This document shows, one piece after another, positions 45,994 to 55,392 of a stretch of 64,000 bases of DNA; the stretch's first letter is position 1; each line of letters begins with the position of its first letter. Both the position numbers and the translations under genes were made by a program. This DNA is from Plantactinospora sp. BC1 (lineage in GTDB: Bacteria; Actinomycetota; Actinomycetes; Mycobacteriales; Micromonosporaceae). Location: positions 7,998,001 through 8,062,000 of the forward strand of contig NZ_CP028158.1 of assembly GCF_003030345.1 (NCBI RefSeq), in the 5' to 3' direction. The notes below the pieces were generated by a model. That model saw only the letters and a program-made list of their open reading frames with translations. It searched no databases and was not told the origin of the DNA.

Positions 45994-46653
45994 GTGACGT
46001 TCGACCCGATGTCCCGCGGCAACGACCCGAACCGGTTCGGCACCGAAGCGTTCTACGCGGCGCTCGGCCGGGCCTTCGTCGCGATGTGCGCCGTGGTGCC
46101 GGTGCTCTTCGTGATCGAGGCGCTCGACGTCTGGCTGAACGCCGGATTCGACACCACCGCCGGGATCATGCCCCGGAACATCGCCGGGCTCGACGGGATC
46201 TTCTTCGGGCCGTTCCTGCACCACGGCTTCGACCACCTCTACAGCAACAGCGTGCCGCTGATCCTGCTCGGTACCTTCGTACTCGCCACCGGGGCGCGGC
46301 GGTTCCTCTACTCCACGCTCCTGATCATGTTCGTCAGCGGGATCGGCGTGTGGATCACCGGATCGCCCTCGTCGATCGTGGTCGGGGCCAGCGGCGTGGT
46401 CTTCGGCTACCTCGGCCTGCTCTTCATGCGGGGGATCGTCGAGCGGAGCTGGTGGAACTTCGGCGTCGTGCTGCTGGTCGGACTGCTCTACGGCTGGCAA
46501 CTGCTCGGGGTGCTGCCCACCGACGAACCGATCTCCTGGCAGGGGCACCTCTTCGGGCTGCTCGGCGGGCTGGTGGCCGCGATCGTCTTCCGGCGGCGCC
46601 GGCCCCGCGACGACGACCCGTACCGGTCGGAGTCGACCATGACGCTGCCCTGA
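45994..46653 (+). CDS. Rhomboid family intramembrane serine protease
   Basis: The 219-residue polytopic protein has the extracytoplasmic HHGFDHLYSNSVPLILLG (rhomboid HxxxxHxxxN-like), the catalytic Ser in VVGASGVVFGYLG, and the catalytic His in WQGHLFGLLGGLVAA. GTG 45994 follows TTGAGG; ATG 46009 is an alternative. Substrates unknown. Confidence 0.9.
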   Translation: MTFDPMSRGNDPNRFGTEAFYAALGRAFVAMCAVVPVLFVIEALDVWLNAGFDTTAGIMPRNIAGLDGIFFGPFLHHGFDHLYSNSVPLILLGTFVLATGARRFLYSTLLIMFVSGIGVWITGSPSSIVVGASGVVFGYLGLLFMRGIVERSWWNFGVVLLVGLLYGWQLLGVLPTDEPISWQGHLFGLLGGLVAAIVFRRRRPRDDDPYRSESTMTLP

Positions 46654-46765
46654 CGCTGCGTACACCCTCGGGTGGGACGGCTATTGCTTCGATGCCTGTT
46701 GTCCGCCTACGGTCGGATCAGCACAGCCGCTGATCAGTCCGTAGTCGGAGAGCGACGGTGAGCAC

Positions 46766-47734
46766 ATGCGTGAGGTCGATGTCGCGATAATCGGGGCCGG
46801 CCCCACCGGCCTCTTCGCGGCCTACTACGCCGGCTTCCGTGGGCTGTCGGTCGCGGTCATCGACGTGCTACCCGAGCCGGGCGGACAGGTCACCGCGATG
46901 TACCCGGAGAAGGTCATCTACGACGTCGCCGGGTTCCCGTCGATCAAGGGCCGCGACCTGGTCGCCAACCTGGTCACCCAGGCCGCGTCCTTCAACCCGG
47001 AATACCTGCTCGGGGTACGCGCGGAGAAGCTGTCGTACCTGGACGGCAAGCCGGTGCTCAGCCTCGCCAACGGCGACATCCTGCACTGCGGCGCGATCAT
47101 CGTCACCGCCGGGCTGGGCAGCTTCACGCCCCGCCCGCTGCCGGCCGCCGAGAACTTCGTCGGCAGCGGCATCGTCTTCTTCGTACCGCACCTGGCCGAT
47201 CTCGCCGGCCAGGACGTGCTGATCGTCGGCGGCGGCGACTCCGCCTTCGACTGGGCGCTGGCGCTGCAACCCCTGGCCCGGTCGGTCACCCTGGTGCACC
47301 GCCGGGAGAGGTTCCGGGCCCACGCCGCCACCGTCGACCGGGTACGCGAGCTGCCGGTACGCATCGTGGTCAACGCCGAGGTGACGACCCTGCACGGCGA
47401 GGGCGCGGTGACCGGGGCGGAGATCGCGGTCAAGGGTGGCCCGACCGAAACGATCCCGGTCGACACCGTGGTCGCCGCGTTGGGCTTCACCGCCGACCTC
47501 GGCCCGCTGACCGAGTGGGGCCTCGACCTCGACAAGCGGCACATCCTGGTCGACAGCACCATGGTCACCAACCTGCCCCGGGTCTTCTCCGCCGGTGACA
47601 TCACCGAATATCCGGGCAAGGTCCGGCTGATCGCCACCGGCTTCGGCGAGGCGGCGACGGCGGTGAACAACGCCGCCGTGGTGATCAACCCGGCCGCGCA
47701 CCTCTTCCCCGGTCACTCCTCCGACGCGGGCTGA
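46766..47734 (+). CDS. Ferredoxin-NADP reductase, thioredoxin-reductase-like type
   Basis: The 322-residue flavoprotein has an FAD motif (VDVAIIGAGPTGLFAAYYAGFRGLSVAVID), PGGQVTAMYPEKVIYDVAGFP, an NADP motif (VLIVGGGDSAFDWALAL) and C-terminal RVFSAGDI. It lacks the CxxC of thioredoxin reductase, so it fits the YumC-type ferredoxin/flavodoxin-NADP+ reductases. ATG 46766. Its 3' end overlaps the convergent TetR gene by 22 nt. Confidence 0.9.
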   Translation: MREVDVAIIGAGPTGLFAAYYAGFRGLSVAVIDVLPEPGGQVTAMYPEKVIYDVAGFPSIKGRDLVANLVTQAASFNPEYLLGVRAEKLSYLDGKPVLSLANGDILHCGAIIVTAGLGSFTPRPLPAAENFVGSGIVFFVPHLADLAGQDVLIVGGGDSAFDWALALQPLARSVTLVHRRERFRAHAATVDRVRELPVRIVVNAEVTTLHGEGAVTGAEIAVKGGPTETIPVDTVVAALGFTADLGPLTEWGLDLDKRHILVDSTMVTNLPRVFSAGDITEYPGKVRLIATGFGEAATAVNNAAVVINPAAHLFPGHSSDAG

Positions 47735-48453
47735 CCCGGCTCGTCGGGCCGATCCGGCTCGTCGGGTAGGCCGGCCAGGTCGGCCATCAGCCGCATCTGG
47801 TGGTCGAAGTACGCCGCGTAGTCCTCGACCACCCCCTGGGCGAGCCGGCCGAACACCTCGAAGCTGACCAGGCCGAAGAGCTGGCTCCAGGCGGCCATGC
47901 AGCGGACGAGCTGCTCCTCGGTGAGTACCCCGGGACGTTGCTGGAGCAGCCGGGCCAGGTCGGCGCGGACCGGGGGCGGCACCGGGGTGGCGTCGGGTGG
48001 GGCGAGCCGGCCGGCGGCGGCCCCGTCGACCATGATCTCGACCAGGGCGTAGACCACCCGCTGGGCCGGGACGACGGTCTCGGCCGGGGCGGCGTAGCCG
48101 GGCACCGGGCTGCCGTACAGCAGCGCGTACTCGGCGGGGTGTGCGAGTGACCAGGCCCGTACGGCGTGGCTCACCCCCAGCCAGCGTCCGCGCAGGTCGT
48201 GCCGGTCGACCGCCGCGTCACCCGCCTCGGCCGCGTCGCCGAGCGCCTGGTACGCCTCCACGATCAGCACGGTGAGCAGCGCGTCCCGGCTCGGGAAGTA
48301 CCGGTAGACGGCCGACGAGACCATGCCGAGGTCCCGGGCGACGGCCCGGAGCGAGAGGTTGCCGCCCTCGGTCGCGAGGTGCCGCCGGGCGACCGCCTTG
48401 ATCTCCTCGGTCATCTCGGCGCGGACCCGGGCCCGGATCGATGGTGCGGACAT
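47713..48453 (-). CDS. TetR family regulator
   Basis: The 246-residue protein has an N-terminal HTH (AVARRHLATEGGNLSLRAVARDLGMVSSAVYRYFPSRDALLTVLI, about 20-65) and a helical ligand domain (TetR_C-like: AWSLAHPAEYALLYGSPVPGY). ATG 48453 matches the family N-terminus. It is divergent from an epimerase gene, and two palindromic sites lie between them, so it probably represses that gene and itself. Confidence 0.9.
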   Translation of the reverse strand: MSAPSIRARVRAEMTEEIKAVARRHLATEGGNLSLRAVARDLGMVSSAVYRYFPSRDALLTVLIVEAYQALGDAAEAGDAAVDRHDLRGRWLGVSHAVRAWSLAHPAEYALLYGSPVPGYAAPAETVVPAQRVVYALVEIMVDGAAAGRLAPPDATPVPPPVRADLARLLQQRPGVLTEEQLVRCMAAWSQLFGLVSFEVFGRLAQGVVEDYAAYFDHQMRLMADLAGLPDEPDRPDEPGQPASEE

Positions 48454-48523
48454 GCCGCCACCCTGCCACACCCCGGCGGTCTGCCGAGCGCACCGGTGCC
48501 GAATGTGAGCGCCGGACAAAAAC

Positions 48524-48538
48524 GAGAGCGGTGCTCTT
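48524..48538. promoter_or_regulatory. TetR operator 1
   Basis: GAGAGCGGTGCTCTT is a near-perfect palindrome (GAGAGC-N3-GCTCTT). It overlaps the candidate -35 element TTGACG (48537-48542) of the epimerase promoter, whose -10 would be CAGGCT at 48560-48565 (17-bp spacing). Confidence 0.75.
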
Positions 48539-48578
48539 GACGGCGCGGCCGTCGGAGGGCAGGCTGTGGAAGCCAGGC

Positions 48579-48593
48579 GAGAGCACTGCTCTC
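48579..48593. promoter_or_regulatory. TetR operator 2
   Basis: GAGAGCACTGCTCTC is a perfect 15-bp palindrome with the same half-sites as operator 1, 55 nt downstream and just past the predicted transcription start. Confidence 0.8.
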
Positions 48594-48625
48594 GAAGCAG
48601 AGAGTTGATCTGAAAGGTGGGGTGG

Positions 48626-49552
48626 ATGGCACTCCAGGTGATCGTCGGCGCCGGCCCGGTCGGCCAGGGCGTGGCCCGGCTGCTCGCCGACCTGGGCGAG
48701 CGGGTCCGGCTGGTCAGCCGCCGGGGCGGTGGACCGGAGCATCCCGGCATCGAGCGGGTCGCCGCCGACGCGACCGACCCCCGGCTGGCCGAACTGGCGC
48801 ACGGGGCGGCGGCGATCTACAACTGTGCCAACCCGGCGTACCACCGCTGGGCCACCGACTGGCCGCCGATCGCCGCCGCGCTGCTGGCCGTGGCGGAACG
48901 CAGCGGGGCGGTGCTGGCGACCACCGGCAACCTGTACGGCTACGGCCCGGTGGACGGGCCGATCACCGAGAGCGCGCCACTGCGCCCGAACGGCGTGAAG
49001 GGCCGGGTCCGGGCGCGGATGTGGCAGGACGCGCTGGCCGCGCACGAGGCGGGGCGGGTCCGGGCGACCGAGGTACGCGGCTCCGACTACCTCGGTGCGG
49101 GCGCGCAGACCATCTTCACCCTGCTCGCGATGCCGAAGGTGCTGGCCGGGAAGCGGGCGAGCGTACCGGCCGACCTCGACGCCCCGCACAGTTGGACGTA
49201 CGTCGGCGACGTCGCCCGTACCCTGGTCGCCGCTGCCGCCGACGAGCGGGCCTGGGGACGGCCCTGGCACGTACCCGGTCAGCCGCCGGTCTCGATCCGG
49301 GCGCTGGCGACCCGGCTCGCCGAGCTGGCCGGCGCCCCGGCGCCGCGACTCACCTCGATGCCGCCCGCGCTGCTCTGGCTCGGCGGGCTCTTCGACCCGA
49401 CGGCGCGGGAGCTGCGGGAGACGGCGTACCAGTTCCGCCGGCCGTTCGTGCTGGACTCCTCGGCGGCGACCGCGACGTTCGGCATCGAGCCGACCGGGCT
49501 GGACACCGCGCTCCGGGAGACCGCCGGACTCGCCCCGGCGGTCTCCCGCTGA
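48626..49552 (+). CDS. NAD-dependent epimerase/dehydratase family protein
   Basis: The 308-residue protein has an N-terminal nucleotide-binding VIVGAGPVGQGVARLLADLGERVRLVSR, LATTGNLYGYGP (with the Tyr of the SDR active site), a DAPHSWTYVGDVARTL motif and a late LRETAYQF typical of atypical extended SDRs. The substrate is unknown. ATG 48626 follows AAAGGTGGGG. Controlled by the divergent TetR through two operators, it may detoxify or process the ligand TetR senses. Confidence 0.87.
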   Translation: MALQVIVGAGPVGQGVARLLADLGERVRLVSRRGGGPEHPGIERVAADATDPRLAELAHGAAAIYNCANPAYHRWATDWPPIAAALLAVAERSGAVLATTGNLYGYGPVDGPITESAPLRPNGVKGRVRARMWQDALAAHEAGRVRATEVRGSDYLGAGAQTIFTLLAMPKVLAGKRASVPADLDAPHSWTYVGDVARTLVAAAADERAWGRPWHVPGQPPVSIRALATRLAELAGAPAPRLTSMPPALLWLGGLFDPTARELRETAYQFRRPFVLDSSAATATFGIEPTGLDTALRETAGLAPAVSR

Positions 49553-49586
49553 TAGGCCGACCCGTCCGGGGCGATCCGGCCCGAGG

Positions 49587-50618
49587 CTACTCCTGCTCGG
49601 CCAGGGGACGGCCGTCGAAGTCGATCGCCGAATAGAGCGCCAGCTTCTCCAGCCGGTGGTACGAGTCGATCACCCGGATCGTGCCGCTCTTGGAGCGCAT
49701 CACGATCGACTGGGTGTACGCCCCACCGGCCCGGTAGCGGACCCCGCGCAGCAGGTCGCCGGAGGTGATCCCGGTGGCCACGAAGAAGGCGTTGTCCCCG
49801 GTCACCAGGTCGTCGGTGTGCAGTACCCGGCTCAGGTCGTGCCCGGCGGCGAGCGCCTTCTCCCGCTCCTCGTCGTCGCGGGGCCAGAGCTTGGCCTGCA
49901 TCGCCCCGCCCATGCACTTCAGCGCGCAGGCGGCGGTGATGCCCTCCGGGGTGCCGCCGATCCCCATCAGCACGTCGACGCCGGACTCGCCCCGGGCGGC
50001 GGCGATGGCCCCGGCGATGTCGCCGTCGGAGATGAACTGGATCCCGGCACCGACCCGGCGGATCTGTTGCACCAGTTCCTTGTGCCGGGGGCGGTCGAGC
50101 ACGCAGACCGTGACGTCGGAGACCTCGGTCCCCTTGACCTTGGCGATCCGGCGCAGGTTCTCGGCCACCCCGGCGTTGATGTCGACGACGTCCGCGTAGA
50201 CCGGGCCGACCGCGAGCTTCTCCATGTAGAAGACGGCACTCGGGTCGAACATCGCGCCGCGTTCGGCCACCGCGAGCACGGCCAGGGCGTTCGGCATGCC
50301 CTTGCTCATCAGGGTGGTGCCGTCGATCGGGTCGACCGCCACGTCGACCTCCGGCCCGGTGCCGTCGCCGACCTGCTCACCGTTGAAGAGCATCGGGGCG
50401 TTGTCCTTCTCGCCCTCGCCGATCACCACCACCCCACGCATCGGGATCGAGTTGATCAGCTTGCGCATGGCGTCGACGGCCGCGCCGTCGCCACCCTCCT
50501 TGTCGCCCCGGCCGACCCATCGGCCGGCGGCCATCGCCGCCGCCTCGGTGACCCGGACGAGATCGAGGGCAAGGTTGCGGTCGAGGTTCTGTGGCACCCG
50601 GGTACGGGTGTTCGTCAT
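49587..50618 (-). CDS. glpX: Fructose-1,6-bisphosphatase class II
   Basis: GlpX hydrolyses fructose-1,6-bisphosphate in gluconeogenesis, complementing PckG at 35 kb. The 343-residue product has [49 protein letters not shown], the metal-binding [21 protein letters not shown] and [23 protein letters not shown] 50618 follows GAGGAG. Gene order glpX then a DUF4245 gene on the other strand matches M. tuberculosis Rv1099c-Rv1100. Confidence 0.95.
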   Translation of the reverse strand: MTNTRTRVPQNLDRNLALDLVRVTEAAAMAAGRWVGRGDKEGGDGAAVDAMRKLINSIPMRGVVVIGEGEKDNAPMLFNGEQVGDGTGPEVDVAVDPIDGTTLMSKGMPNALAVLAVAERGAMFDPSAVFYMEKLAVGPVYADVVDINAGVAENLRRIAKVKGTEVSDVTVCVLDRPRHKELVQQIRRVGAGIQFISDGDIAGAIAAARGESGVDVLMGIGGTPEGITAACALKCMGGAMQAKLWPRDDEEREKALAAGHDLSRVLHTDDLVTGDNAFFVATGITSGDLLRGVRYRAGGAYTQSIVMRSKSGTIRVIDSYHRLEKLALYSAIDFDGRPLAEQE

Positions 50619-50680
50619 GTCGGCTCCTCCTCGCGACACTGCGGGGTGGCCCGGCACAGCGTGGCGCGCGCCGCCGGCCT

Positions 50681-50697
50681 TGTCAGGAATCCTGACA
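50681..50697. promoter_or_regulatory. Perfect palindrome between glpX and the DUF4245 gene
   Basis: TGTCAGGAATCCTGACA has 8-bp arms around a single central base. It lies about 65-80 nt upstream of glpX and about 135 nt upstream of the DUF4245 gene, next to TTGACC on the glpX strand; a likely operator of an unidentified regulator. Confidence 0.65.
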
Positions 50698-50830
50698 CGC
50701 TGGTCAACCTAACGCCGGTCGGGGGGCCGGTGGCCCGGATCGTCGGATCCGCTGGGGCGGTCCGGCCGGGGGAGCACCGTGGCGGGCCTGCCCGGCGGGG
50801 CGTTGCCGGCGAGGCTGTCAAGATAGTGGG

Positions 50831-51478
50831 GTGAACTCCACGCAGCCTGCCGACCGCACCCCGGACGACCAGCTCCCGGCCGATCCCGCCACGGCCGCCG
50901 CCACCCGGCCGGAGAACGCCGGGCCGAAGGGTGCCGGGCCGGAGGACGAGCAGGTGGTGCCGGCCGCGATCAGGTCACAGCGGTCGACCAGGGACGTCGT
51001 CATCTCGCTGCTGGTCCTGCTGGTGCCGATCGCGCTCCTGATCGGCTTCGGCCGGGTCGTCCTCGGTGCGGAGCAGCCGGTGGTGATCGATCCGGCCCCG
51101 GTCTTCCAGGAGGCCCGGAACGCGAACGCCTTCCCGGTCAGCGAGCCGACCGGCCTCTCCGACGACTGGCGTACCGTCACCGCCCAGTTCCGCCGGGAGG
51201 CCGCCGGTGCGACCCTGCGGCTCGGCTACCTCAGCCCGGACGGCGGTGGGGTGCAGTTGGTGCAGAGCAGCCTGCCGGCCGACGAGCTGATCCCGGCCGA
51301 GCTGACCCGGGACGGTCGGCCGCAGGGCACGGCCGAGGTGGCCGGACGCAGTTGGCAGCGGTACACGGCCCGCCCCGGCGAGTCGGCCCTGGTGCTGCTG
51401 GAGCCCGGCCGGACGGTGCTGGTGGTCGGTCGGGTGCCCGAGCGTGACCTGCGCCAGATCGTCGCCGCCATGCGGTAG
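50831..51478 (+). CDS. DUF4245 membrane-anchored protein
   Basis: The 215-residue protein has a Pro/Ala-rich cytoplasmic start, one transmembrane helix (DVVISLLVLLVPIALLIGFGRVVLG, about 53-78) and an outer DUF4245 domain (FPVSEPTGLSDDWRTVTAQFRREAAGATLRLGYLSPDGGGVQLVQS... RSWQRYTARPGESALVL). Function unknown but conserved next to glpX in actinobacteria. Confidence 0.88.
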   Translation: MNSTQPADRTPDDQLPADPATAAATRPENAGPKGAGPEDEQVVPAAIRSQRSTRDVVISLLVLLVPIALLIGFGRVVLGAEQPVVIDPAPVFQEARNANAFPVSEPTGLSDDWRTVTAQFRREAAGATLRLGYLSPDGGGVQLVQSSLPADELIPAELTRDGRPQGTAEVAGRSWQRYTARPGESALVLLEPGRTVLVVGRVPERDLRQIVAAMR

Positions 51479-51559
51479 TCGTCCCCTCCCGGTACGCTGC
51501 GTGCCTAAGCGTCACGGGTGGGCGGATGCCCGCCGGGCACTCTCTGGGGAGGATCGACA

Positions 51560-52366
51560 GTGACATTCCGACGGTGGAGCGTCGCCACGCTCGCGGCGGT
51601 GGCCCTGTTCACGCCGGCTCTGACCGCCTGCGGGGGCGAGGGCACCGAGCCGGAGGCGTCCGGTTCAGCGGCACCGGCGATCCCGGCGGACGCCAAGGAG
51701 GCGCTGCTCGCGTCGACCAAGGAGATCACCAAGGGTAACTTCAAGTTCAGCATGACGGGCGCGGATCTCGACGGCCAGGGCTTCGTGCACCAGCCGAGCC
51801 AGAGCGCCCAGATGACGATGAAGGCCGGCAACGACGAGTTCTCGATGGACATGGAGATCGTCTACATCAAGCCGGACAGCTGGGTGAAGATGACGATCGA
51901 GGGTGCCGAGGGCGTACCGGGGCTGGAGAAACTGAACTCCGGCAAGTACCAGCACCTGGACCAGTCCAAGATCACGGGCGCCCGGGGGCTCGGCTTCGAC
52001 TTCACCGACGTCGACCCGGCCGGCAGCGAGGCGCTGACCAAGGCCATCGTCGACGTGCAGAAGACCGCCGAGGGCGCGTACAGCGGCACGATCGACCTGA
52101 CCAAGGCCACCGGCGCCGGCATGGTCGACGAGGACGCGGTCAAGCTGCTCGGCGCCGAGGCGACCAAGCTGCCGTTCGAGGCCAAGCTCGACACGCAGGG
52201 CCGGCTCAGCTCGCTGACCATCCAGCTGCCGGCGGTCGGCGGCGGCAAGGCGCAGGAACTGAAGGTCGGCTACTCCGACTACGGCGCGGCGAGCCCGGCC
52301 AAGGCGCCGCCGGCGGCCGAGGTCGTGGAGGCGTCGCCGGAGACGTACGAGCTGTTCAACAAGTGA
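51560..52366 (+). CDS. LppX/LprG-like lipoprotein
   Basis: The 268-residue protein has a lipoprotein signal (FRRWSVATLAAVALFTPALTAC, lipobox LTAC) and a mature domain that fits the LppX_LprAFG type (beta-rich, KITGARGLGFDF, TYELFNK). Homologues in mycobacteria carry lipids to the outer envelope. GTG 51560 follows GGGGAGGA, which decides the start. Confidence 0.75.
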   Translation: MTFRRWSVATLAAVALFTPALTACGGEGTEPEASGSAAPAIPADAKEALLASTKEITKGNFKFSMTGADLDGQGFVHQPSQSAQMTMKAGNDEFSMDMEIVYIKPDSWVKMTIEGAEGVPGLEKLNSGKYQHLDQSKITGARGLGFDFTDVDPAGSEALTKAIVDVQKTAEGAYSGTIDLTKATGAGMVDEDAVKLLGAEATKLPFEAKLDTQGRLSSLTIQLPAVGGGKAQELKVGYSDYGAASPAKAPPAAEVVEASPETYELFNK

Positions 52367-52480
52367 GTACCGGTGCCGGGTGGGGTGGCCGCGGCCGCTC
52401 CGCCCGGCACCCGGGTGCGATCCACGCCCGGCGGTCGGCCCTGAGCGGACTCGACGGTCAGCCCTGAGCGGACTGGGCGG

Positions 52481-52717
52481 TCAGCCCTGGCCGCTCTCCC
52501 GGGCCTGCCGGACGGTGTCGATCCGCTGCCGGGCGCCGTCGAGCCAGCCCTGGCAGATCTCGGCCAGCCGCTCACCCCGCTCCCAGAGCGCCAGCGACTC
52601 CTCCAGCGAGGTGCCGCCGGCCTCCAGCCGCTCGACCACCGTGGCCAGCTCGGCCCGGGCCTGCTCGTAACTGAGTCCGTCGCCCGGCCCGCTCGCGCGT
52701 TCTTCCGTGTCAGTCAT
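52481..52717 (-). CDS. xseB: Exodeoxyribonuclease VII small subunit
   Basis: The 78-residue protein has the XseB signature LSYEQARAELATVVERLEAGGTSLEESLALWERGERLAEICQGWLDGARQRI. It partners XseA, encoded 62 nt upstream, in degrading single-stranded DNA. ATG 52717 is chosen from the family N-terminus. Confidence 0.94.
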   Translation of the reverse strand: MTDTEERASGPGDGLSYEQARAELATVVERLEAGGTSLEESLALWERGERLAEICQGWLDGARQRIDTVRQARESGQG

Positions 52718-52779
52718 GGTGGCTCCCATCTCAGCACACCGCCGCCGGACGCGGCTGCGCGCACACACCCGTACGACGG

Positions 52780-54000
52780 CTACGGCTCGACGACCGCGCC
52801 CAGTTCGCCCTCGGCGAGACGTACCCGCAGCGGGTCACCGGCGGCGACCTCGCCGGGTGCGCGTACGACGTGCCCGTCGGCGCGCTGCACGATGGCGTAC
52901 CCCCGGTGCAGGGTGGCCGCCGGGGAGAGCGCCCGCAGCCGCGCCACGGTGTGCCGCAGTTCCCCGGTCGCGGTGCCGAGCCGGTGCTCGACGCAGCGGA
53001 CGGCCCGGTCCCGCAGTGCCGTCACGTCGGCGGCCCGCTGGTCGAGCAGCACCTCCGGCCGGGCCAGTGCGGGGCGGGAGCGCCAGGCGTCGAGGCGGTG
53101 CGCCTCCCGGTCGACGAGTCCGATCATGGCCCGGTCGAGCCGGTCCCGGGCCATCCGGATCAGCCGGGTCTCCTCGCCGAGATCCGGCACGATCCGCTTG
53201 GCGGCGTCGGTCGGCGTCGAGGCGCGCAGGTCGGCGACATAGTCGACCAGCGGCGCGTCCGTCTCGTGGCCGATCGCGCTGACCACCGGGGTACGGCAGC
53301 CGAAGACCGCCCGGCAGAGCGCCTCGTCGGAGAAGGGGAGCAGGTCCTCGACGCCGCCACCGCCCCGGGCCAGCACGATCACCTCGATGCTCGGGTCGGC
53401 GTCGAGCACCTTGAGCGCGTCGACGATCTGCGGTACGGCGGTCGGGCCCTGCACCGCCACGTTGACCGTACGGAACTGGACCGCCGGCCAGCGGCGCCGG
53501 GCGTTCGTCAGTACGTCCCGTTCGGCCGCCGAGGCCCGGCCGGTGATCAGGCCGATCCGGCCGGGCAGGAAGGGCGGCCGGCGCTTGCGGGACCGGTCGA
53601 AGAGCCCCTCGGCGGCGAGCAGCTTCTTCAGCTTCTCCAGCCGGGCCAGCAGTTCGCCGAGACCGACCTGCCGAATCTCGTCGGCCCGCAGGCTCAGGGT
53701 GCCGCGCGCGGCGTAGAACTCGGGCTTGGCGTGCAGCAGCACCCTGGCACCCTCGGCCAACTCCGGCGCACCGGCGTCCAGTACGTCCCGGTTGGTGGTG
53801 ACGGTGAGGCTGAGGTCCGCCGACGGGTCGCGCAGGGTGAGGAAGACCGTCGCCGCGCCGGGGCGCCGGCTGAGCTGCGCCACCTGGCCGTCCACCCAGA
53901 CCCAGCCCAGCTTGCCGATCCAGGCGCTCAGCTTCTGGCTGACCACCCGGACCGGCCACGGCTCGTCGGGGGTACTGCGCGGGGTGCCGGCCTCGGTCAT
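52780..54000 (-). CDS. xseA: Exodeoxyribonuclease VII large subunit
   Basis: The 406-residue protein has the N-terminal OB fold ([24 protein letters not shown]), the catalytic core with [57 protein letters not shown]-type [15 protein letters not shown], and [31 protein letters not shown] 54000 lies 6 nt after TAGGCT, with an in-frame stop just upstream, so the start is firm. Confidence 0.95.
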   Translation of the reverse strand: MTEAGTPRSTPDEPWPVRVVSQKLSAWIGKLGWVWVDGQVAQLSRRPGAATVFLTLRDPSADLSLTVTTNRDVLDAGAPELAEGARVLLHAKPEFYAARGTLSLRADEIRQVGLGELLARLEKLKKLLAAEGLFDRSRKRRPPFLPGRIGLITGRASAAERDVLTNARRRWPAVQFRTVNVAVQGPTAVPQIVDALKVLDADPSIEVIVLARGGGGVEDLLPFSDEALCRAVFGCRTPVVSAIGHETDAPLVDYVADLRASTPTDAAKRIVPDLGEETRLIRMARDRLDRAMIGLVDREAHRLDAWRSRPALARPEVLLDQRAADVTALRDRAVRCVEHRLGTATGELRHTVARLRALSPAATLHRGYAIVQRADGHVVRAPGEVAAGDPLRVRLAEGELGAVVEP

Positions 54001-54024
54001 CCGGTCAGCCTACGGCCGCCGCCG

Positions 54025-54132
54025 CCCGTCCCCGGTGCCGCGCCCGTCCCCGGTGCCGCGCCCGTCCCCGGTGCCGGGCCGGTCTCCGGTGCCGGGCCGG
54101 TTCCCGGTGCCGCGCCGGTCTCCCGGGTGCGG
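54025..54132. repeat. 18-bp minisatellite in the xseA-ispH divergent promoter region
   Basis: Six tandem units begin at 54025, 54043, 54061, 54079, 54097 and 54115, with consensus near CCCGTCCCCGGTGCCGCG and increasing divergence to the right. In-frame stops before both genes exclude a coding extension. Confidence 0.9.
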
Positions 54133-54190
54133 CGGTGCCCCGGCACGGCGGCCAGCGGGCGCGACCACGGGCGGAACGTAGACTGGGCGG

Positions 54191-55225
54191 GTGACCGAGG
54201 CTCAGGCGACACCCCAGACCGGCAAGCGCGTCCTGTTGGCCAAGCCCCGCGGCTACTGCGCCGGCGTCGACCGTGCGGTGCAGACCGTGCAGGAGGCCCT
54301 GAAGCTCTACGGGGCGCCGATCTACGTCCGCAAGCAGATCGTGCACAACAAGCACGTCGTCTCCACGCTGGAGCGGCAGGGCGCCATCTTCGTGGAGGAG
54401 AACGAGGAGGTGCCGGAGGGCTCGACCGTGATCTTCTCCGCGCACGGCGTGGCGCCGGAGGTCTACGAGCAGGCGAGGACGCGCTCGCTGAAGGCGATCG
54501 ACGCCACCTGCCCGCTGGTGACGAAGGTGCACCACGAGGCCCGGCGGTTCGCGGCGGACGATTACGACATTCTGCTCATCGGTCACGAAGGGCACGAAGA
54601 GGTGATCGGCACCGCAGGCGAGGCGCCCGCGCACATCCAGCTCGTGGACGGCCCGGACGACGCCGACAAGGTGACCGTACGGGACCCGTCGAAGGTGGTC
54701 TGGCTCTCCCAGACGACCCTGTCGGTGGACGAGACGATGGAGACCGTCGCCCGGCTCAAGCGCCGGCTGCCGCTGCTCCAGTCGCCGCCCAGCGACGACA
54801 TCTGCTACGCCACCCAGAACCGCCAGCACGTGGTCAAGGAGATCGCCGCCGACTGTGACGTGGTGATCGTGGTCGGGTCCCGCAACTCGTCGAACTCGGT
54901 CCGGCTGGTCGAGGTGGCGGTGGACGCCGGTGCCCGGGCCGGCTACCTGGTCGACTACGCCTCCGAGATCTCCGACGAGTGGCTGGTCGGGGCCAACACG
55001 GTCGGCCTGACCTCCGGGGCGAGCGTCCCCGACGACCTGGTCATGGAGGTGCTCGACCACCTCGCCGCGCGCGGCTTCGCCGACGTGACCGAGGTGACCA
55101 CCGCCGACGAGCGGCTCACCTTCTCGCTGCCGCAGGAGCTGAAGCGCGACATGAAGGCCGCGGCGGCCAAGGCGGCGGCCCAGCAGGCGGACCCGTCACT
55201 CGCGACGAGCGCCGCGAACGGCTGA
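54191..55225 (+). CDS. ispH: 4-hydroxy-3-methylbut-2-enyl diphosphate reductase
   Basis: IspH makes IPP and DMAPP, the last step of the MEP pathway. The 344-residue iron-sulfur protein has [18 protein letters not shown] (cluster Cys), [32 protein letters not shown] (Cys), [11 protein letters not shown] (Cys) and [21 protein letters not shown] 54191 lies 6 nt after TAGACT, with an in-frame TAG directly upstream. It supplies precursors for the prenyl transferase at 39 kb. Confidence 0.96.
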   Translation: MTEAQATPQTGKRVLLAKPRGYCAGVDRAVQTVQEALKLYGAPIYVRKQIVHNKHVVSTLERQGAIFVEENEEVPEGSTVIFSAHGVAPEVYEQARTRSLKAIDATCPLVTKVHHEARRFAADDYDILLIGHEGHEEVIGTAGEAPAHIQLVDGPDDADKVTVRDPSKVVWLSQTTLSVDETMETVARLKRRLPLLQSPPSDDICYATQNRQHVVKEIAADCDVVIVVGSRNSSNSVRLVEVAVDAGARAGYLVDYASEISDEWLVGANTVGLTSGASVPDDLVMEVLDHLAARGFADVTEVTTADERLTFSLPQELKRDMKAAAAKAAAQQADPSLATSAANG

Positions 55226-55328
55226 CCGGACGCATTCGCGGCGAGCGCCACGACCGGCTGACCGCGTACTCGCGGCGAGCGCCGCGACCGGCTGACCGCG
55301 TACTCGCGGCGAGCGCCGCGACCGGCTG
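55225..55328 (+). repeat. 34-36-bp tandem repeat downstream of ispH
   Basis: Units at 55261-55294 and 55295-55328 are identical 34-mers; 55225-55260 is a diverged 36-nt copy. Each contains GGCTGA, and the left edge matches the last codons and stop of ispH, as if the gene end had been copied repeatedly. Confidence 0.9.
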
Positions 55329-55392
55329 AGCGCCGGCCGCTCGGCGTGGCCGCGGGCGCCAGCGCCGTCCGGCCGCCGCCGCACGCACCCTC

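Noticed and set aside
54025-54132. Possible CRISPR array or coding extension in the 18-bp repeats
   Set aside because: Units are adjacent with no spacers, and in-frame stops precede both flanking start codons.
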